NCBI GenBank assembly: GCA_021324355.1 | Contig: JAJPJD010000049.1 | Span: 62,001 to 126,000, forward strand | Length of the DNA stretch: 64,000 bases | Source: Actinomycetota bacterium | Lineage (GTDB): Bacteria > Actinomycetota > Acidimicrobiia > Acidimicrobiales > RAAP-2 | Direction: 5' to 3' | Shown here: positions 17,200 to 26,090 of the stretch, in pieces | How the letters are laid out: the number at the start of each line of letters is the position of its first letter | How positions within the stretch are numbered: position 1 is the stretch's first letter | Notes under the pieces: model-generated | Database searches by the model: none | What the model saw: the letters and a program-made list of their open reading frames with translations, nothing else | What the model was told of the DNA's origin: nothing | Position numbers and translations under genes: made by a program

Positions 17200-17733
17200 G
17201 TGGCGGGCCTGCTGGCGATCCAGGTCGCCCGGCTCCGGCGCCAGCGGGGGGCCAGGCTCCAGGTGGCGGCCAGCGCCCCCCTCGATCCGGCCCGGTTCGC
17301 CCCGGCAACCCCGGCCGACAGCCGGGTGCCCGAGGGGGCCGAGGCCCACTGCGAGCTGGTGCTCGAGTCCTACGACGGCGGGGTGCGGGTGACCGGCCGA
17401 GTGTTCGCCCCCTGGCAAGGGGTGTGCCGTCGCTGCACGGTCGCGGTGGGCGGGACCCTCGAGGTGGCGGTCGAGGAGCGTTTCTGCGACCCGCCAGCTC
17501 GGGGCGAGCCCGAGGACGAGGAGGCCTTCGTGATCACCGACGACGTGGTCGACCTCGGCCCGCTGGTCGACGAGGCGGTCCTGGCCGAGCTGCCGCTTGC
17601 GCCGCTGTGCCGGGAGGACTGCCTCGGGCTGTGCCCGACCTGCGGTGCCGACCGCAACCTGGAGCCCTGCTCGTGCGAGCCACCCAGGGATCCCCGGTGG
17701 GCTAGCCTCGACGTGCTCCGGTCCAGCTTCTGA
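17200..17733 (+). CDS. DUF177 (YceD-like) protein
   Basis: A 177-residue DUF177 protein, the family found immediately before rpmF in most bacteria and implicated in 23S rRNA accumulation. It contains CRRCTVAVGGTLEV near 75-88, an acidic linker, then DLGPLVDEAVLAELPLAPLC and the cysteine-rich CREDCLGLCPTCGADRN near 141-157, which looks able to bind a metal. The C-terminal DPRWASLDVLRS is a family hallmark. It ends 75 bp before rpmF and is in the same direction. Confidence 0.9.
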   Translation: MAGLLAIQVARLRRQRGARLQVAASAPLDPARFAPATPADSRVPEGAEAHCELVLESYDGGVRVTGRVFAPWQGVCRRCTVAVGGTLEVAVEERFCDPPARGEPEDEEAFVITDDVVDLGPLVDEAVLAELPLAPLCREDCLGLCPTCGADRNLEPCSCEPPRDPRWASLDVLRSSF

Positions 17734-17808
17734 CGGACGCCTCGGGGCCGGCGTTGCCCCGGCGTCGGGAGCGCCCGGAGCCTCCCGACACGACCCTGGA
17801 GACCGACG

Positions 17809-17988
17809 ATGGCCGTCCCCAAGAAGAAGACCTCCAAGGCCAAGGGGCGCAGCCGCCGGGCCGCCAACTGGCGGCTGGCCCGCCCGCCCCGCAGCGTGTG
17901 CCCGCACTGCTCGGCGGTGAAGCTGCCCCACGTGGTCTGCCCCAACTGCGGCTGGTACAAGGGGCGGACCGCGGTCGAGGTCGACTGA
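17809..17988 (+). CDS. rpmF: 50S ribosomal protein L32
   Basis: A 59-residue L32 beginning MAVPKKKTSKAKGRSRRA, with a four-cysteine zinc ribbon formed by CPHC and CPNC. ATG 17809 is placed by the invariant N terminus. Between DUF177 and plsX, the near-universal DUF177-rpmF-plsX order. Confidence 0.97.
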   Translation: MAVPKKKTSKAKGRSRRAANWRLARPPRSVCPHCSAVKLPHVVCPNCGWYKGRTAVEVD

Positions 17989-17989
17989 C

Positions 17990-19012
17990 TTGCCCCCCGG
18001 CCGCTCGGCCCGCCGGGCCGGGCCCCCTGGCGTGCTGCCGGTGGCGCTCGACGCCATGGGCGGGGACAAGGCGCCAGCCGAGATCGTGGCCGGTGCCCGC
18101 CAAGCCGCCGACGGAGGGGTCCCGGTCGTGCTAGTGGGTCCACCGGAGCTGGTCGGCGACACCTTGGGGTTGGAGCTGGTCCCGTGCACCGAGGTCATCG
18201 CGATGGCCGAGGACCCGGCGGCGGCGGTGCGCCGCAAGAAGGACTCCTCCTTGGTCCGGGCGGCCGAGCTGGTGCGCGATGGCCGAGCCTCGGCCATGGT
18301 CTCGGCCGGCAACACCGGGGCCACCATGGCGTCGGCCCTCTTGCGCATGGGCCGGCTGCCCGGGGTGGTGCGCCCGTGCATCGCCACCCCCATGCCCCGC
18401 CCTGGCCGGGCCCCCGCAGTCCTGGTCGACTCGGGGGCCAACGTCGAGTGCACCGGAGCCATGCTGGTCCAGTTCGCCCAGATGGCCTCGGTCTACGTCC
18501 AGGAGCGCTACCGCGTCCGGGAGCCCACCGTTGCCCTGCTGTCGGTGGGCGAGGAGGCCACCAAGGGGACCCCGTTGGTCAAGGAGGTCCACGGGCTGTT
18601 GGCCGCCGGGGTCCCCGGCGTGCGGTTCGTGGGCAACGTCGAAGGCCGGGACCTGCTGGACTGCCGGGCCGACGTGGTGGTCACCGACGGCTTCACCGGG
18701 AACGTCGCGCTCAAGACCGCCGAGGGCGCCCTTCGCTTCGCCATGGGCCTGGTCCTGGGCGTCCTGGCCCACGACGACCAGACCCGGTCAGCCGGCGACG
18801 TGCTGCTGCCGCACCTGCTCGGCGCGGCGGCCGAGGTGGACCCGGAGCGGACCGGTGGGGCGATGCTGCTCGGGGTCGACGGGGTCTGCGTCATCAGCCA
18901 CGGGTCCTCCTCGGCGGTGGCCATAGCGAATGCCCTGCGGGTCGCCCACGACCTGGCCAAGAGCGGGCTGGCGACCCGGGTGGCCGACCTGGTCGCCCGA
19001 GGCGCCTCCTGA
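17990..19012 (+). CDS. plsX: phosphate acyltransferase PlsX
   Basis: PlsX converts acyl-ACP and phosphate to acyl phosphate, the substrate of PlsY in phospholipid synthesis. The 340-residue protein has VALDAMGGDKAPAEIVAGA near residue 18, the central SAGNTGATMASALL, RPCIATPMP and VDSGANVECT blocks, and the C-terminal DGFTGNVALKTAEG; all are PlsX signatures. It acts as a peripheral membrane protein. TTG 17990 lies 1 nt after the rpmF stop; GTG 18032 is an alternative start that would still keep all motifs. It is followed by acpP, its substrate carrier. Confidence 0.95.
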   Translation: MPPGRSARRAGPPGVLPVALDAMGGDKAPAEIVAGARQAADGGVPVVLVGPPELVGDTLGLELVPCTEVIAMAEDPAAAVRRKKDSSLVRAAELVRDGRASAMVSAGNTGATMASALLRMGRLPGVVRPCIATPMPRPGRAPAVLVDSGANVECTGAMLVQFAQMASVYVQERYRVREPTVALLSVGEEATKGTPLVKEVHGLLAAGVPGVRFVGNVEGRDLLDCRADVVVTDGFTGNVALKTAEGALRFAMGLVLGVLAHDDQTRSAGDVLLPHLLGAAAEVDPERTGGAMLLGVDGVCVISHGSSSAVAIANALRVAHDLAKSGLATRVADLVARGAS

Positions 19013-19056
19013 GGGGCGACCCGGGCGACCAGGGCACCGGGGCCGGCGGCGCCCGG

Positions 19057-19062
19057 TAGACT
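19057..19062 (+). promoter_or_regulatory. candidate -10 box for acpP (TAGACT)
   Basis: TAGACT lies 34 nt before the acpP GTG, leaving room for a short leader that contains AGGAG at 19086-19090, so this promoter would be leadered. Confidence 0.45.
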
Positions 19063-19096
19063 GTCGCCACCATCGGCCCAGCGTGCAGGAGCTCTT

Positions 19097-19393
19097 GTGC
19101 CCGCAGAGACCCACATCGATCGCCCGCCGCTCGACCGCCAGGGGGTCTTCGAGCTGATCCGTGACCAGCTGGCGGACATCTTGGAGACCGATCCGGCCAC
19201 CATCACCGAGTCCTCGTCGTTCGCCGAGGACCTCAACGCCGACTCCCTCGCCCTGATCGAGCTGGTCGAGGCGCTCGAGGAGGAACTTGGCGAGCGCTCG
19301 GTGGGCTTCCGCATCGAGGACGAGGACCTGGAGGACCTGCGCACCGTGCGTGACGCGGTCGACTACGTGGTCGCCAAGCTCGGAACGGGTTGA
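19097..19393 (+). CDS. acpP: acyl carrier protein
   Basis: A 98-residue acidic acyl carrier protein. The phosphopantetheine attachment motif is LNADSLALIELVEALEEE with Ser50, and the four-helix pattern is normal. Compared with E. coli ACP it has about 17 extra N-terminal residues and a longer acidic helix III region. GTG 19097 follows AGGAG with a 6 nt gap. It lies between plsX and rnc, the common arrangement for the housekeeping ACP of type II fatty-acid synthesis. Confidence 0.93.
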   Translation: MPAETHIDRPPLDRQGVFELIRDQLADILETDPATITESSSFAEDLNADSLALIELVEALEEELGERSVGFRIEDEDLEDLRTVRDAVDYVVAKLGTG

Positions 19394-19400
19394 GCACGGA

Positions 19401-20144
19401 TTGAACGACGCGCGCCCACCGCAGGAGCCGGGGGCCGACGGCTCGGCGGGCGCCGGGCCGACGGCCGGGGCCCTGGCCCTGGCCGGTCGTCTGGGCCATC
19501 GCTTCGCCGATCGGGCGCTGCTGTGCCAGGCGCTGTCGCATCGCTCCTGGTGCGCCGAGCAGCCGGGCGCGGTGTCCAACGAGCGCTTGGAGTTCCTGGG
19601 CGACGCGGTCCTGAGCCTGGTGGTGGCCGAGCACTGCTACCTGGCCTACCCGGAGTTCGCCGAGGGCCGGCTGGCCAAAGTCCGCTCGGCGGTGGTGAAC
19701 GCCCGTGCCCTGGCCGAGGTGGCCCGCTCCCTCGGGGTGGGCGACGTCCTGTTGGTCGGCCGGGGCGAGGAGGCCAGCGGCGGGCGGACCAAGACCTCGC
19801 TGCTCGCCGACACCCTGGAGGCCCTCATCGGCGCGGTCTACCTGGATGCCGGCTGGCAGGCCGCCCGCGACCTGGTGCTCCGGCTCCTTGGGGAGCGCAT
19901 CGCGGCGGCCTCGTCGGAGCCCGAGCACTTCGACCACAAGAGCCGGCTCCAGGAGGCCACCGTCCGGCTGGGCCAGGGGGTGCCGGTCTACGAGGTGCAG
20001 GGCTCGGGTCCCGACCACGGTCGCCACTACCGGGCCGAGGTGTTCGTGGCCGGCAGCCGGCGGGGCCGGGGCGAGGGGACCTCGAAGAAGGACGCCGAGC
20101 AGGCGGCGGCGGCCGACGCCCTGGCGAGGCTGGTCGATGCCTGA
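19401..20144 (+). CDS. rnc: ribonuclease III
   Basis: RNase III cleaves double-stranded RNA in rRNA and mRNA processing. The 247-residue protein carries the catalytic signature NERLEFLGDAVLSLVVA and the second acidic cluster LADTLEALIGAVYLD in the nuclease domain (residues 30-165), then a double-stranded RNA-binding domain (175-245) with KSRLQEATVRLG and GEGTSKKDAEQAAAADAL. The start is weakly supported: TTG 19401 is the best in-frame choice after the acpP stop. The stop overlaps the mutM ATG by 8 nt. Confidence 0.94.
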   Translation: MNDARPPQEPGADGSAGAGPTAGALALAGRLGHRFADRALLCQALSHRSWCAEQPGAVSNERLEFLGDAVLSLVVAEHCYLAYPEFAEGRLAKVRSAVVNARALAEVARSLGVGDVLLVGRGEEASGGRTKTSLLADTLEALIGAVYLDAGWQAARDLVLRLLGERIAAASSEPEHFDHKSRLQEATVRLGQGVPVYEVQGSGPDHGRHYRAEVFVAGSRRGRGEGTSKKDAEQAAAADALARLVDA

Positions 20145-21036
20145 GCTGCCCGAAGTCGAGACGCTCCGCCAGGACCTGGCCAAGGAGGTGGTGGGGCGCA
20201 AGATCAAGGCGGTCTCGGTCGCCAACGGCCGTTCGGTGCGGCGCCACCCGAGCGCCAAGCACTTCCGGGCGCTGCTCGAGGGGCGCTCGATCAAGGGGGT
20301 CGGCCGGCTGGGCAAGTACCTGGCGCTCTCGCTGGACGACGGCTCGACCCTGGTGGTCCACCTCGGGATGAGCGGCCAGCTGCTGCGAGTGAAGAGCGCC
20401 AAGGAGCCCAAGCCCAAGCACACCCACGTGGTGATCACCTTCACCCAGGGCGGCGAGCTGCGCTACGTGGACCCCCGGACCTTCGGGGAGATGTTCGTCT
20501 CCTCCGCTCGCAACGGGGAGAAGCCGGCCTCGAGCTCGTCGGTCAACGGGACGCCGCCGAGCGCCACCGTGCCCATCCGCCAGGCGGTTCCCGAGCTGGC
20601 CCACCTGGGCTTCGACCCGGTGGAGGACGTCATGAGCTGGGAGCGCTTCGCCTTGATGCTCCGGTCGCGCCACGGGGGCATCAAGGCGCTGCTCATGGAC
20701 CAGCAGTTCGCAGCGGGCATCGGCAACCTGTACTCCGACGAGATCCTGTTCGCATCGGGCCTGCGGTATGACCGGATGAGCGACTCGCTGTCGGCCACCG
20801 AGGCCCGACGCCTCTACCGGGCGATGGTCGAGACCCTGGCCGAGGCGATCAAGCACCGCGGCTCGTCACTGGCCGACGAGCAGTACCGCGACCTGTTCGG
20901 CGAGGTCGGCGACTACCAGGGCCAGCACCAGGTCTACGACCGGGAGGGCCAGCCCTGCCGGCGCTGCCGCAACCCGATCGTCCGAGTGAAGACCGGCGGC
21001 CGCTCCACCTTCTACTGCGAGCACTGCCAGGTGTGA
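20137..21036 (+). CDS. mutM: formamidopyrimidine-DNA glycosylase
   Basis: MutM (Fpg) removes 8-oxoguanine and ring-opened purines and has AP-lyase activity. The 299-residue protein starts MPELPEVET with the catalytic Pro2 and Glu3, has the conserved Lys in GRLGKYL, the helix-two-turns-helix AAGIGNLYSDEILFASG and a C-terminal zinc finger with CRRC and CEHC. A Ser/Asn-rich insertion at about 123-150 (RNGEKPASSSSVNG region) lies between the two domains and is longer than usual. It overlaps rnc by 8 nt. Confidence 0.95.
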   Translation: MPELPEVETLRQDLAKEVVGRKIKAVSVANGRSVRRHPSAKHFRALLEGRSIKGVGRLGKYLALSLDDGSTLVVHLGMSGQLLRVKSAKEPKPKHTHVVITFTQGGELRYVDPRTFGEMFVSSARNGEKPASSSSVNGTPPSATVPIRQAVPELAHLGFDPVEDVMSWERFALMLRSRHGGIKALLMDQQFAAGIGNLYSDEILFASGLRYDRMSDSLSATEARRLYRAMVETLAEAIKHRGSSLADEQYRDLFGEVGDYQGQHQVYDREGQPCRRCRNPIVRVKTGGRSTFYCEHCQV

Positions 21037-21077
21037 ACCATCGCCGGCATGTCCCCGGTGCCGGCGGTCGTGGTTGG

Positions 21078-21083
21078 TAGGGT
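21078..21083 (+). promoter_or_regulatory. -10 box of a leaderless promoter (TAGGGT)
   Basis: TAGGGT ends 7 nt before the smc ATG at 21091; the spacer CGCCCCG is no ribosome-binding site. Confidence 0.6.
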
Positions 21084-21090
21084 CGCCCCG

Positions 21091-24000
21091 ATGTTCCTGC
21101 GGTCGCTCGCCATGAAGGGCTTCAAGTCCTTCGCCGACCCAACGGTCCTCGAGTTCGAGCCGGGCGTCACCGTGGTGGTGGGGCCCAACGGCAGCGGCAA
21201 GTCCAACGTGGTCGACGCGGTGGCCTGGGTGCTCGGTGCCCAGGGCCCCCGGGCCCTGCGCTCGGCCACCATGGCCGACGTCATCTTCGCCGGGAGCTCG
21301 ACCCGGCCCCCGCTGGGACGGGCCGAGGTCTCGCTCACCATCGACAACGCCTCGGGGAAGCTGCCACTCGACATGGCGGAGGTCACGATCACCCGGACCC
21401 TGTTCCGCTCGGGCGAGAGCGAGTACGCGATCAACGGCGCGCCCTGCCGGTTGCTCGACATCCAACAGCTCCTGAGCGACACCGGGGTGGGCCGCCAGCA
21501 GCACATGATCATCGGCCAGGGCCAGCTCGACTCGGTGCTCAACGCCAGGCCGGAGGACCGGCGAGCGATCATTGAGGACGCGGCCGGGGTGCGCAAGCAC
21601 CGCCAGCGGCGGGAGCGGGCTGAGCGGCGGCTGGCCGCGACCCAGGAGAACCTGGAGCGACTGGGCGACCTGGTCCGCGAGGTGCGCCGCCAGATCCGCC
21701 CACTCGAACGACAGGCCAGCGCGGCCCGCACCCACGCCGCCGTGGCCGCACGCCTGGCCGAGCTCCGCCAGTACCTGGCCGGTGTCGAGCTGGCCGAGCT
21801 GGCCGAGCGCGGGCAGCGCTGCGACGCCGAGCTCGACGCCCTGCGGGCGGAGGAGGCGTCGCTGCGGGACCGGGTCGATCGGCTCGACCGGGAGGCGAGC
21901 GCCGCCGCCGCCGAGCTGGCCTCCCGGCGGGAGGAGGACCTGGCCGCCCTGCTCGGACACCTTCGAGCCCTGCTCGAGCGGTGCCGGGGCAGCGCCCGAG
22001 TGTTGGGCGAGCGGCGACGGGCGCTCGCCGCCTCGCTGGACGCCGCCTTCGACGTCGACGTGGTCTCCACGCTCGAGGCCGAGGCGGCCAGGCTGGCCGA
22101 GGAGATGGCGGCCTGCGAGGCCGAGGCGCACGCCCTGGCTCCCGAGCTCGAGGCCCTGGCCCGGTCGGAGGCGGAGCTGGCCGAGCAGGAGCGGGCCTCC
22201 GAGGCGGCGTGGGGGCACGCCGAGGAGGTCGCCGACGCCGAAGAGGCCCTCCAGGTCGCCCGGGCCCGGATCGAGGTGCTGCGGCGGACCGGCGCCCAGG
22301 CCCGGGCCGGTTTGGCAACGCTCGAGCGGCGGATCGAGGCGTTGGGTGCTCGCCGCCAGGAGCTGGAGGCGCTGGCCCGCCGGGCCGCCGAGGACGTGGC
22401 CTCGGGCGAGCGGCGTCGGGCCGAGCTCGAGGCAGCCGCCCAATCGGCCGCCACCCGGGTGGAGGCCACGGCGGCCGAGGCCGAGGCGGCGGAGCGGGCG
22501 TTGGCCGAGGCCGACCAGCAGCGGCACCGCTCGGCGGCCCGGGCCGAGGCCCTCGGCCGGGCCCTCCAGGAGCTGCAGGGCTCCGGCGGCCGGGAGGTCC
22601 TCCAGGGCCGCGAAGGGGTGGTCGGGGCCCTGGTGGAGCTGGTGGCGATCGACCCCGGGTACGAGTCCGCCTTCGAGGCCGCCCTCGGGGCGTCGATGGC
22701 GGCGGTGGTGGTCGAGGGCCGCCATGCCGCCAGGGAGGCCCTGGCCCGCCTCCGCCAGCACGGCGCGCCCGGCGCGGTGCTGGCGGCCCCGGAGCGGCCC
22801 GGCGGCACCCCGGTACCGCAGCTGCCGGCCGGCGTCGAGCCGCTCCGCCCCCACGTGCGAGCTCGGTCCGGGCCTGGTGGGCCGCTCGACGCGGTCCTGG
22901 ACGCCGTCCTCGCCTCCGCCGTGGCCGTGGAGGGGTGGGAGGAGGCCGTCGACGTCGCGCTCGAGCGGCCGGACCTGGTGGTGGTCACGACCGAGGGCGA
23001 CCGCTTCGCCCGCAGCGGGTGGCGGGTCCGCTCGGCCAGCCGCCTGGTGACGGTGGCGGCGGTCGAGGAGGCCGAGGCCCGCGCCGAGCGTGCCCGGGCC
23101 GAGGCGGAGGCGGCTGCAGTGGCCCGCCGCGCCGCCCGGGCGGCCCACGAGGAAGCCCGGGCCCAGGCGCACGAGGCCACCCGGGCGCTCGACCGGCACC
23201 TGGCCGAGCTGGCTGCGGCCCGGGCCGAGGGGGACCGGGCGGCCTCGGAGCTGACCCGGCTGGCGGCCGAACTGGACGACCTCGCCCGGACCCACGCCGA
23301 AGTGGCGGCGTCGGCGGCCGCCGAGGCGGCGGTGCTGGCCGAGCACGAGGCGTCGATCCCGGTGCTCGAGGCGGCGCTGGCCGAGGCGGCCGAGCGGGCC
23401 GCCGGGGCCCGGGCGGCCCGGGCGGCCCTCGATGCTCGCCGGGCCGAGCTGGCCGAGACCCGCCAGCAGCTGGAGCGAGCCGAGGCCGGCTTGGCCGAGC
23501 GGCGCCGGGTCCTGACCGAGCGCCGCAAGGAGGTCGAGCGGCGGCTGGTCGGGCACGGCGAGGAACGGGAGGCGGCGGCCCGTCGGCGCCTCCGCCTGGA
23601 GGCCGATGTCCGCGCCGTCGACCGCCTGGCGGCGGTGGTGTCGGGGTGCCGGGAGCGGCTCGAGGCCGCCGAGCTCGAGCTGTCGTCGGACTACCAGCGC
23701 CAGCTGGAGGCGGTCCGGGCCGGAGGAGACCGGCTGGAGCGGCTGCGGGCCGAGCGGGCGGCCGCCGAGGCCCGCTTGGCCGAGGTTCGGGACCGCACCC
23801 GGGCACTCGATCACGAAGCGGCCGAGGTCGAGGTCCGGACCGAGGCGCTGGCCGACGCGCTCTTTCAGCAGTTCGGCCTGCGCCCGGCCGAGGTGGTGGG
23901 CCGGCCCTGCCCCGAGCTGCCCGAGGGGGTCTCGGCCGCCGAGCAGGTGGGGGTCTTGGCGGCCGAGCTGGAGCGCCTGGGGCCGATCAACCCGCTCGCC

Positions 24001-24603
24001 TTGGAGGAGCTGGGCGAGCTCGAGGAGCGCCACCGGGAGCTCGAGCGCCAGACCGACGACGTCCGGGCTGCCCGGCGGGAGCTCCAAGAGGTGGTCCGGA
24101 CCTTGGACAAAGAGATCGCCGAGACCTTCGCGGCGGCAGCGGCCGACGTGAACGAGCACTTCTCCGAGCTGGTCGCGACCCTGTTCCCGGGAGGGACGGG
24201 GCGCCTGGTCCTGACCGAGCCCGAGGACCTGTTGAACACCGGGGTGGACATCGAGATCCGTCCGGCGGGCCGGACCGTCCGCCGGGTGTCGCTGTTGTCG
24301 GGCGGTGAGCGGTCGTTGTCGGCGCTCGCGTTCTTGTTCGCGGTCTTCCGCAGCCGGCCGTCGCCCTTCTACCTCATGGACGAGGTGGAGGCCGCCCTCG
24401 ACGACGTCAACCTGCACCGGTTCTTGGACATGGTGCACGGGTTCCGGGACGAGGCCCAGCTCATCATCGTCTCGCACCAGAAGCGGACCATGGAGGCGGC
24501 CGACGCCCTCTACGGCGTGACCATGGCGCCAGGTGGCTCCTCCCAGGTGGTGAGCCAGCGGGTGTCCGAGCGACCGGGGCGCTCCGAGCTGGCCGCTTCC
24601 TGA
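21091..24603 (+). CDS. smc: chromosome segregation protein SMC
   Basis: The 1170-residue SMC ATPase organises and segregates the chromosome together with ScpA and ScpB, which are not in the window. It begins MFLRSLAMKGFKSFADPT, has Walker A GPNGSGKSN near residue 32 and the Q-loop segment, then two long coiled coils rich in Ala, Glu and Arg (about 160-500 and 660-1000). A hinge around 510-650 (REGVVGALVELVAIDPGYES) separates them. The ABC signature LLSGGERSLSALAF and Walker B FYLMDEVEAALDD are near the C terminus. ATG 21091 fits both the family's N terminus and the leaderless promoter. Confidence 0.97.
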   Translation: MFLRSLAMKGFKSFADPTVLEFEPGVTVVVGPNGSGKSNVVDAVAWVLGAQGPRALRSATMADVIFAGSSTRPPLGRAEVSLTIDNASGKLPLDMAEVTITRTLFRSGESEYAINGAPCRLLDIQQLLSDTGVGRQQHMIIGQGQLDSVLNARPEDRRAIIEDAAGVRKHRQRRERAERRLAATQENLERLGDLVREVRRQIRPLERQASAARTHAAVAARLAELRQYLAGVELAELAERGQRCDAELDALRAEEASLRDRVDRLDREASAAAAELASRREEDLAALLGHLRALLERCRGSARVLGERRRALAASLDAAFDVDVVSTLEAEAARLAEEMAACEAEAHALAPELEALARSEAELAEQERASEAAWGHAEEVADAEEALQVARARIEVLRRTGAQARAGLATLERRIEALGARRQELEALARRAAEDVASGERRRAELEAAAQSAATRVEATAAEAEAAERALAEADQQRHRSAARAEALGRALQELQGSGGREVLQGREGVVGALVELVAIDPGYESAFEAALGASMAAVVVEGRHAAREALARLRQHGAPGAVLAAPERPGGTPVPQLPAGVEPLRPHVRARSGPGGPLDAVLDAVLASAVAVEGWEEAVDVALERPDLVVVTTEGDRFARSGWRVRSASRLVTVAAVEEAEARAERARAEAEAAAVARRAARAAHEEARAQAHEATRALDRHLAELAAARAEGDRAASELTRLAAELDDLARTHAEVAASAAAEAAVLAEHEASIPVLEAALAEAAERAAGARAARAALDARRAELAETRQQLERAEAGLAERRRVLTERRKEVERRLVGHGEEREAAARRRLRLEADVRAVDRLAAVVSGCRERLEAAELELSSDYQRQLEAVRAGGDRLERLRAERAAAEARLAEVRDRTRALDHEAAEVEVRTEALADALFQQFGLRPAEVVGRPCPELPEGVSAAEQVGVLAAELERLGPINPLALEELGELEERHRELERQTDDVRAARRELQEVVRTLDKEIAETFAAAAADVNEHFSELVATLFPGGTGRLVLTEPEDLLNTGVDIEIRPAGRTVRRVSLLSGGERSLSALAFLFAVFRSRPSPFYLMDEVEAALDDVNLHRFLDMVHGFRDEAQLIIVSHQKRTMEAADALYGVTMAPGGSSQVVSQRVSERPGRSELAAS

Positions 24604-24631
24604 CCCCGCCCGGCACCCGCTCGCAGATCGG

Positions 24632-24637
24632 TAGGCT
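24632..24637 (+). promoter_or_regulatory. -10 box upstream of ftsY (TAGGCT)
   Basis: TAGGCT ends 9 nt before a GTG at 24647 that opens a 21-codon frame and 65 nt before the ftsY GTG at 24703. It would drive ftsY with a short leader. Confidence 0.5.
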
Positions 24638-24646
24638 CGACCTTCC

Positions 24647-24712
24647 GTGGTCGCCCCGTCGGTCCTGGTCGCACTGGCGCGCTGGGCGCGTCGCGCACGA
24701 CCGTGGTCCTGA
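24647..24712 (+). CDS. possible 21-codon leader peptide overlapping ftsY
   Basis: Starting 9 nt after a -10 box, GTG 24647 opens a frame of 21 codons (VVAPSVLVALARWARRARPWS) that ends with a TGA overlapping the first codons of ftsY by 10 nt. It sits where a leaderless start would be expected. It could be a coupling leader or a chance frame in GC-rich DNA; there is no other evidence of translation. Confidence 0.25.
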   Translation: MVAPSVLVALARWARRARPWS

Positions 24713-25698
24713 GGCGCCGCCGGCGAACCCAGCAGGGCGAGCCGGCTCCCGAACCGGCAACCGGGTCGGCCCCGACATCGACCCCGCCTGAGCCGACCCC
24801 GCCGGCCCCCCCGGCCCTGCGGGAGCGCCTCGGGCGCACCCGCGGGCTGTTCGCCCCGCTGCGGGCCCTGGGCGCCCGGGGTGAGGTGGCAGCGGCCTAC
24901 GACGCCGCCGAGGAGGCGCTGCTGCGGGCCGACGTGGGAGTCGAGACGACCCAATCCCTCATCAGCTCGCTCCGCCAGAGCCGCCCGGTCGGCCCCGGCG
25001 GGGTCCTGGCCGCGCTGGCCGACCGGCTCGCCGAGGTGTTCGCCGAGAACCCCGACCGCTCGCTCCGGGTCGAGCGCGCGCCGGGGGTGGTGAGCGTGTG
25101 GCTGTTCGTGGGAGTGAACGGCGTGGGCAAGACCACCACCGTCGGCAAGGTCGCGCTGGCCCGGCGGGAGCAGGGGGACTCCGTGCTCTTGGCGGCGGCC
25201 GACACCTTCCGGGCCGCGGCCGGCGACCAGCTGGCCCAGTGGTCCGAGCGGGCCGGGGTCGCGCTGCACCGAGGGGCGCCGGGGTCCGACCCCTCCTCGG
25301 TGGTCTTCGACGCCATCCAGCGGGCCGGCGCCAGGGGCAACGACCTGGTCCTGGTCGACACCGCCGGGAGGTTGCACACCAAGGTCAACCTGATCGAGGA
25401 GCTCCGCAAGATCCGGCGAGTGGCCGATCGGCCGCCCGGTCGGGTGACCGAGGTCCTCTTGGTGCTCGACGCGACCACCGGCCAGAACGCGCTGGCCCAG
25501 GCTCGGCAGTTCACCGAGGCCGTCGGGGTCACCGGGGTCGTGCTCGCCAAACTCGACGGGACGGCCAAGGGCGGGGTGGTCATCCCGATCGAGCGCCAGC
25601 TCGGCCTCCCGGTGAAGCTGGTCGGGGTGGGGGAGGGGCTGGCTGACCTGGTCCCCTTCGACCCGGCCGCGTTCGTCGACGCCCTCGTCGGGGCCTGA
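24703..25698 (+). CDS. ftsY: signal recognition particle receptor FtsY
   Basis: FtsY docks SRP-ribosome complexes at the membrane. The 331-residue protein has a short basic N terminus (VVLRRRRR) and a Pro/Ala-rich linker, then the NG GTPase domain: G1 GVNGVGKTTTVGK, DTFRAAAGDQL, G3 DTAGRLHTK and G4 AKLDGTAKGG, with the closing GVGEGLADLVPFDP. Mycobacterial FtsY has a membrane segment before a similar arginine run; no such segment is present in frame here, so membrane binding may rely on the basic patch, or the true N terminus is in a different frame. It is followed by ffh, its partner. Confidence 0.95.
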   Translation: MVLRRRRRTQQGEPAPEPATGSAPTSTPPEPTPPAPPALRERLGRTRGLFAPLRALGARGEVAAAYDAAEEALLRADVGVETTQSLISSLRQSRPVGPGGVLAALADRLAEVFAENPDRSLRVERAPGVVSVWLFVGVNGVGKTTTVGKVALARREQGDSVLLAAADTFRAAAGDQLAQWSERAGVALHRGAPGSDPSSVVFDAIQRAGARGNDLVLVDTAGRLHTKVNLIEELRKIRRVADRPPGRVTEVLLVLDATTGQNALAQARQFTEAVGVTGVVLAKLDGTAKGGVVIPIERQLGLPVKLVGVGEGLADLVPFDPAAFVDALVGA

Positions 25699-26075
25699 GG
25701 CCGCCCGAGGACCACCGCGATCGGCCGACGCCAGCCGAGCCCGAGCGTGCCCGGCGCTGGTGGCCGGCTGGCTCGCGCCGGGCCGGCGTGGCCATGGCCT
25801 CGCGCCCGAGGGACTCCCGGCGGAGCCGCGACCCGGGGCCGCCGCGCCGCCACCCCCGCATCGGCCTTCCCCGGCTGGCGTGGAGCGAGGGGTCGAGGAC
25901 CGCCCCGGGCCCCGGGGGCCGACGCGCGCCGGGAGGCGGCAGCGCCGGCCCCGACGGGCTGGGGAGTTCGGGCCGGTCGCCGAAGCGGCGGCCCCGCGCC
26001 GCCAGGCCTGCTGCCGGTCCTCCCCGTCCGGGGGCCGAGGGCGGGCGCGGCCGCGCTCGGCACCCGTGGCTCCGG
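25699..26075. other. very GC-rich intergenic stretch, no gene seen
   Basis: About 380 bp of roughly 80% GC between ftsY and ffh. All frames are open in places because of composition, but none shows a domain, a sensible amino-acid mix or a ribosome-binding site. I looked for an SRP RNA and found no convincing GNAR-loop hairpin. The ffh promoter lies at its end. Confidence 0.5.
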
Positions 26076-26081
26076 TAGCCT
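26076..26081 (+). promoter_or_regulatory. -10 box of a leaderless promoter (TAGCCT)
   Basis: TAGCCT ends 9 nt before the ffh ATG at 26091, with no Shine-Dalgarno sequence. Confidence 0.55.
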
Positions 26082-26090
26082 GAACCTTCC

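Noticed and set aside
16522-18462. 646-codon minus-strand frame opposite sepIVA-rpmF-plsX
   Set aside because: It covers five well-supported plus-strand genes and has no domain.
20866-25377. A 1503-codon open frame on the minus strand opposite smc and ftsY
   Set aside because: It is a mirror of GC-rich coding on the plus strand; its translation is Gly/Arg/His repeats without domains, whereas smc and ftsY have complete motifs.
25699-26075. A coding gene or SRP RNA in the ftsY-ffh gap
   Set aside because: Open frames there reflect extreme GC; no domain, ribosome-binding site or SRP Alu/S-domain structure was found.
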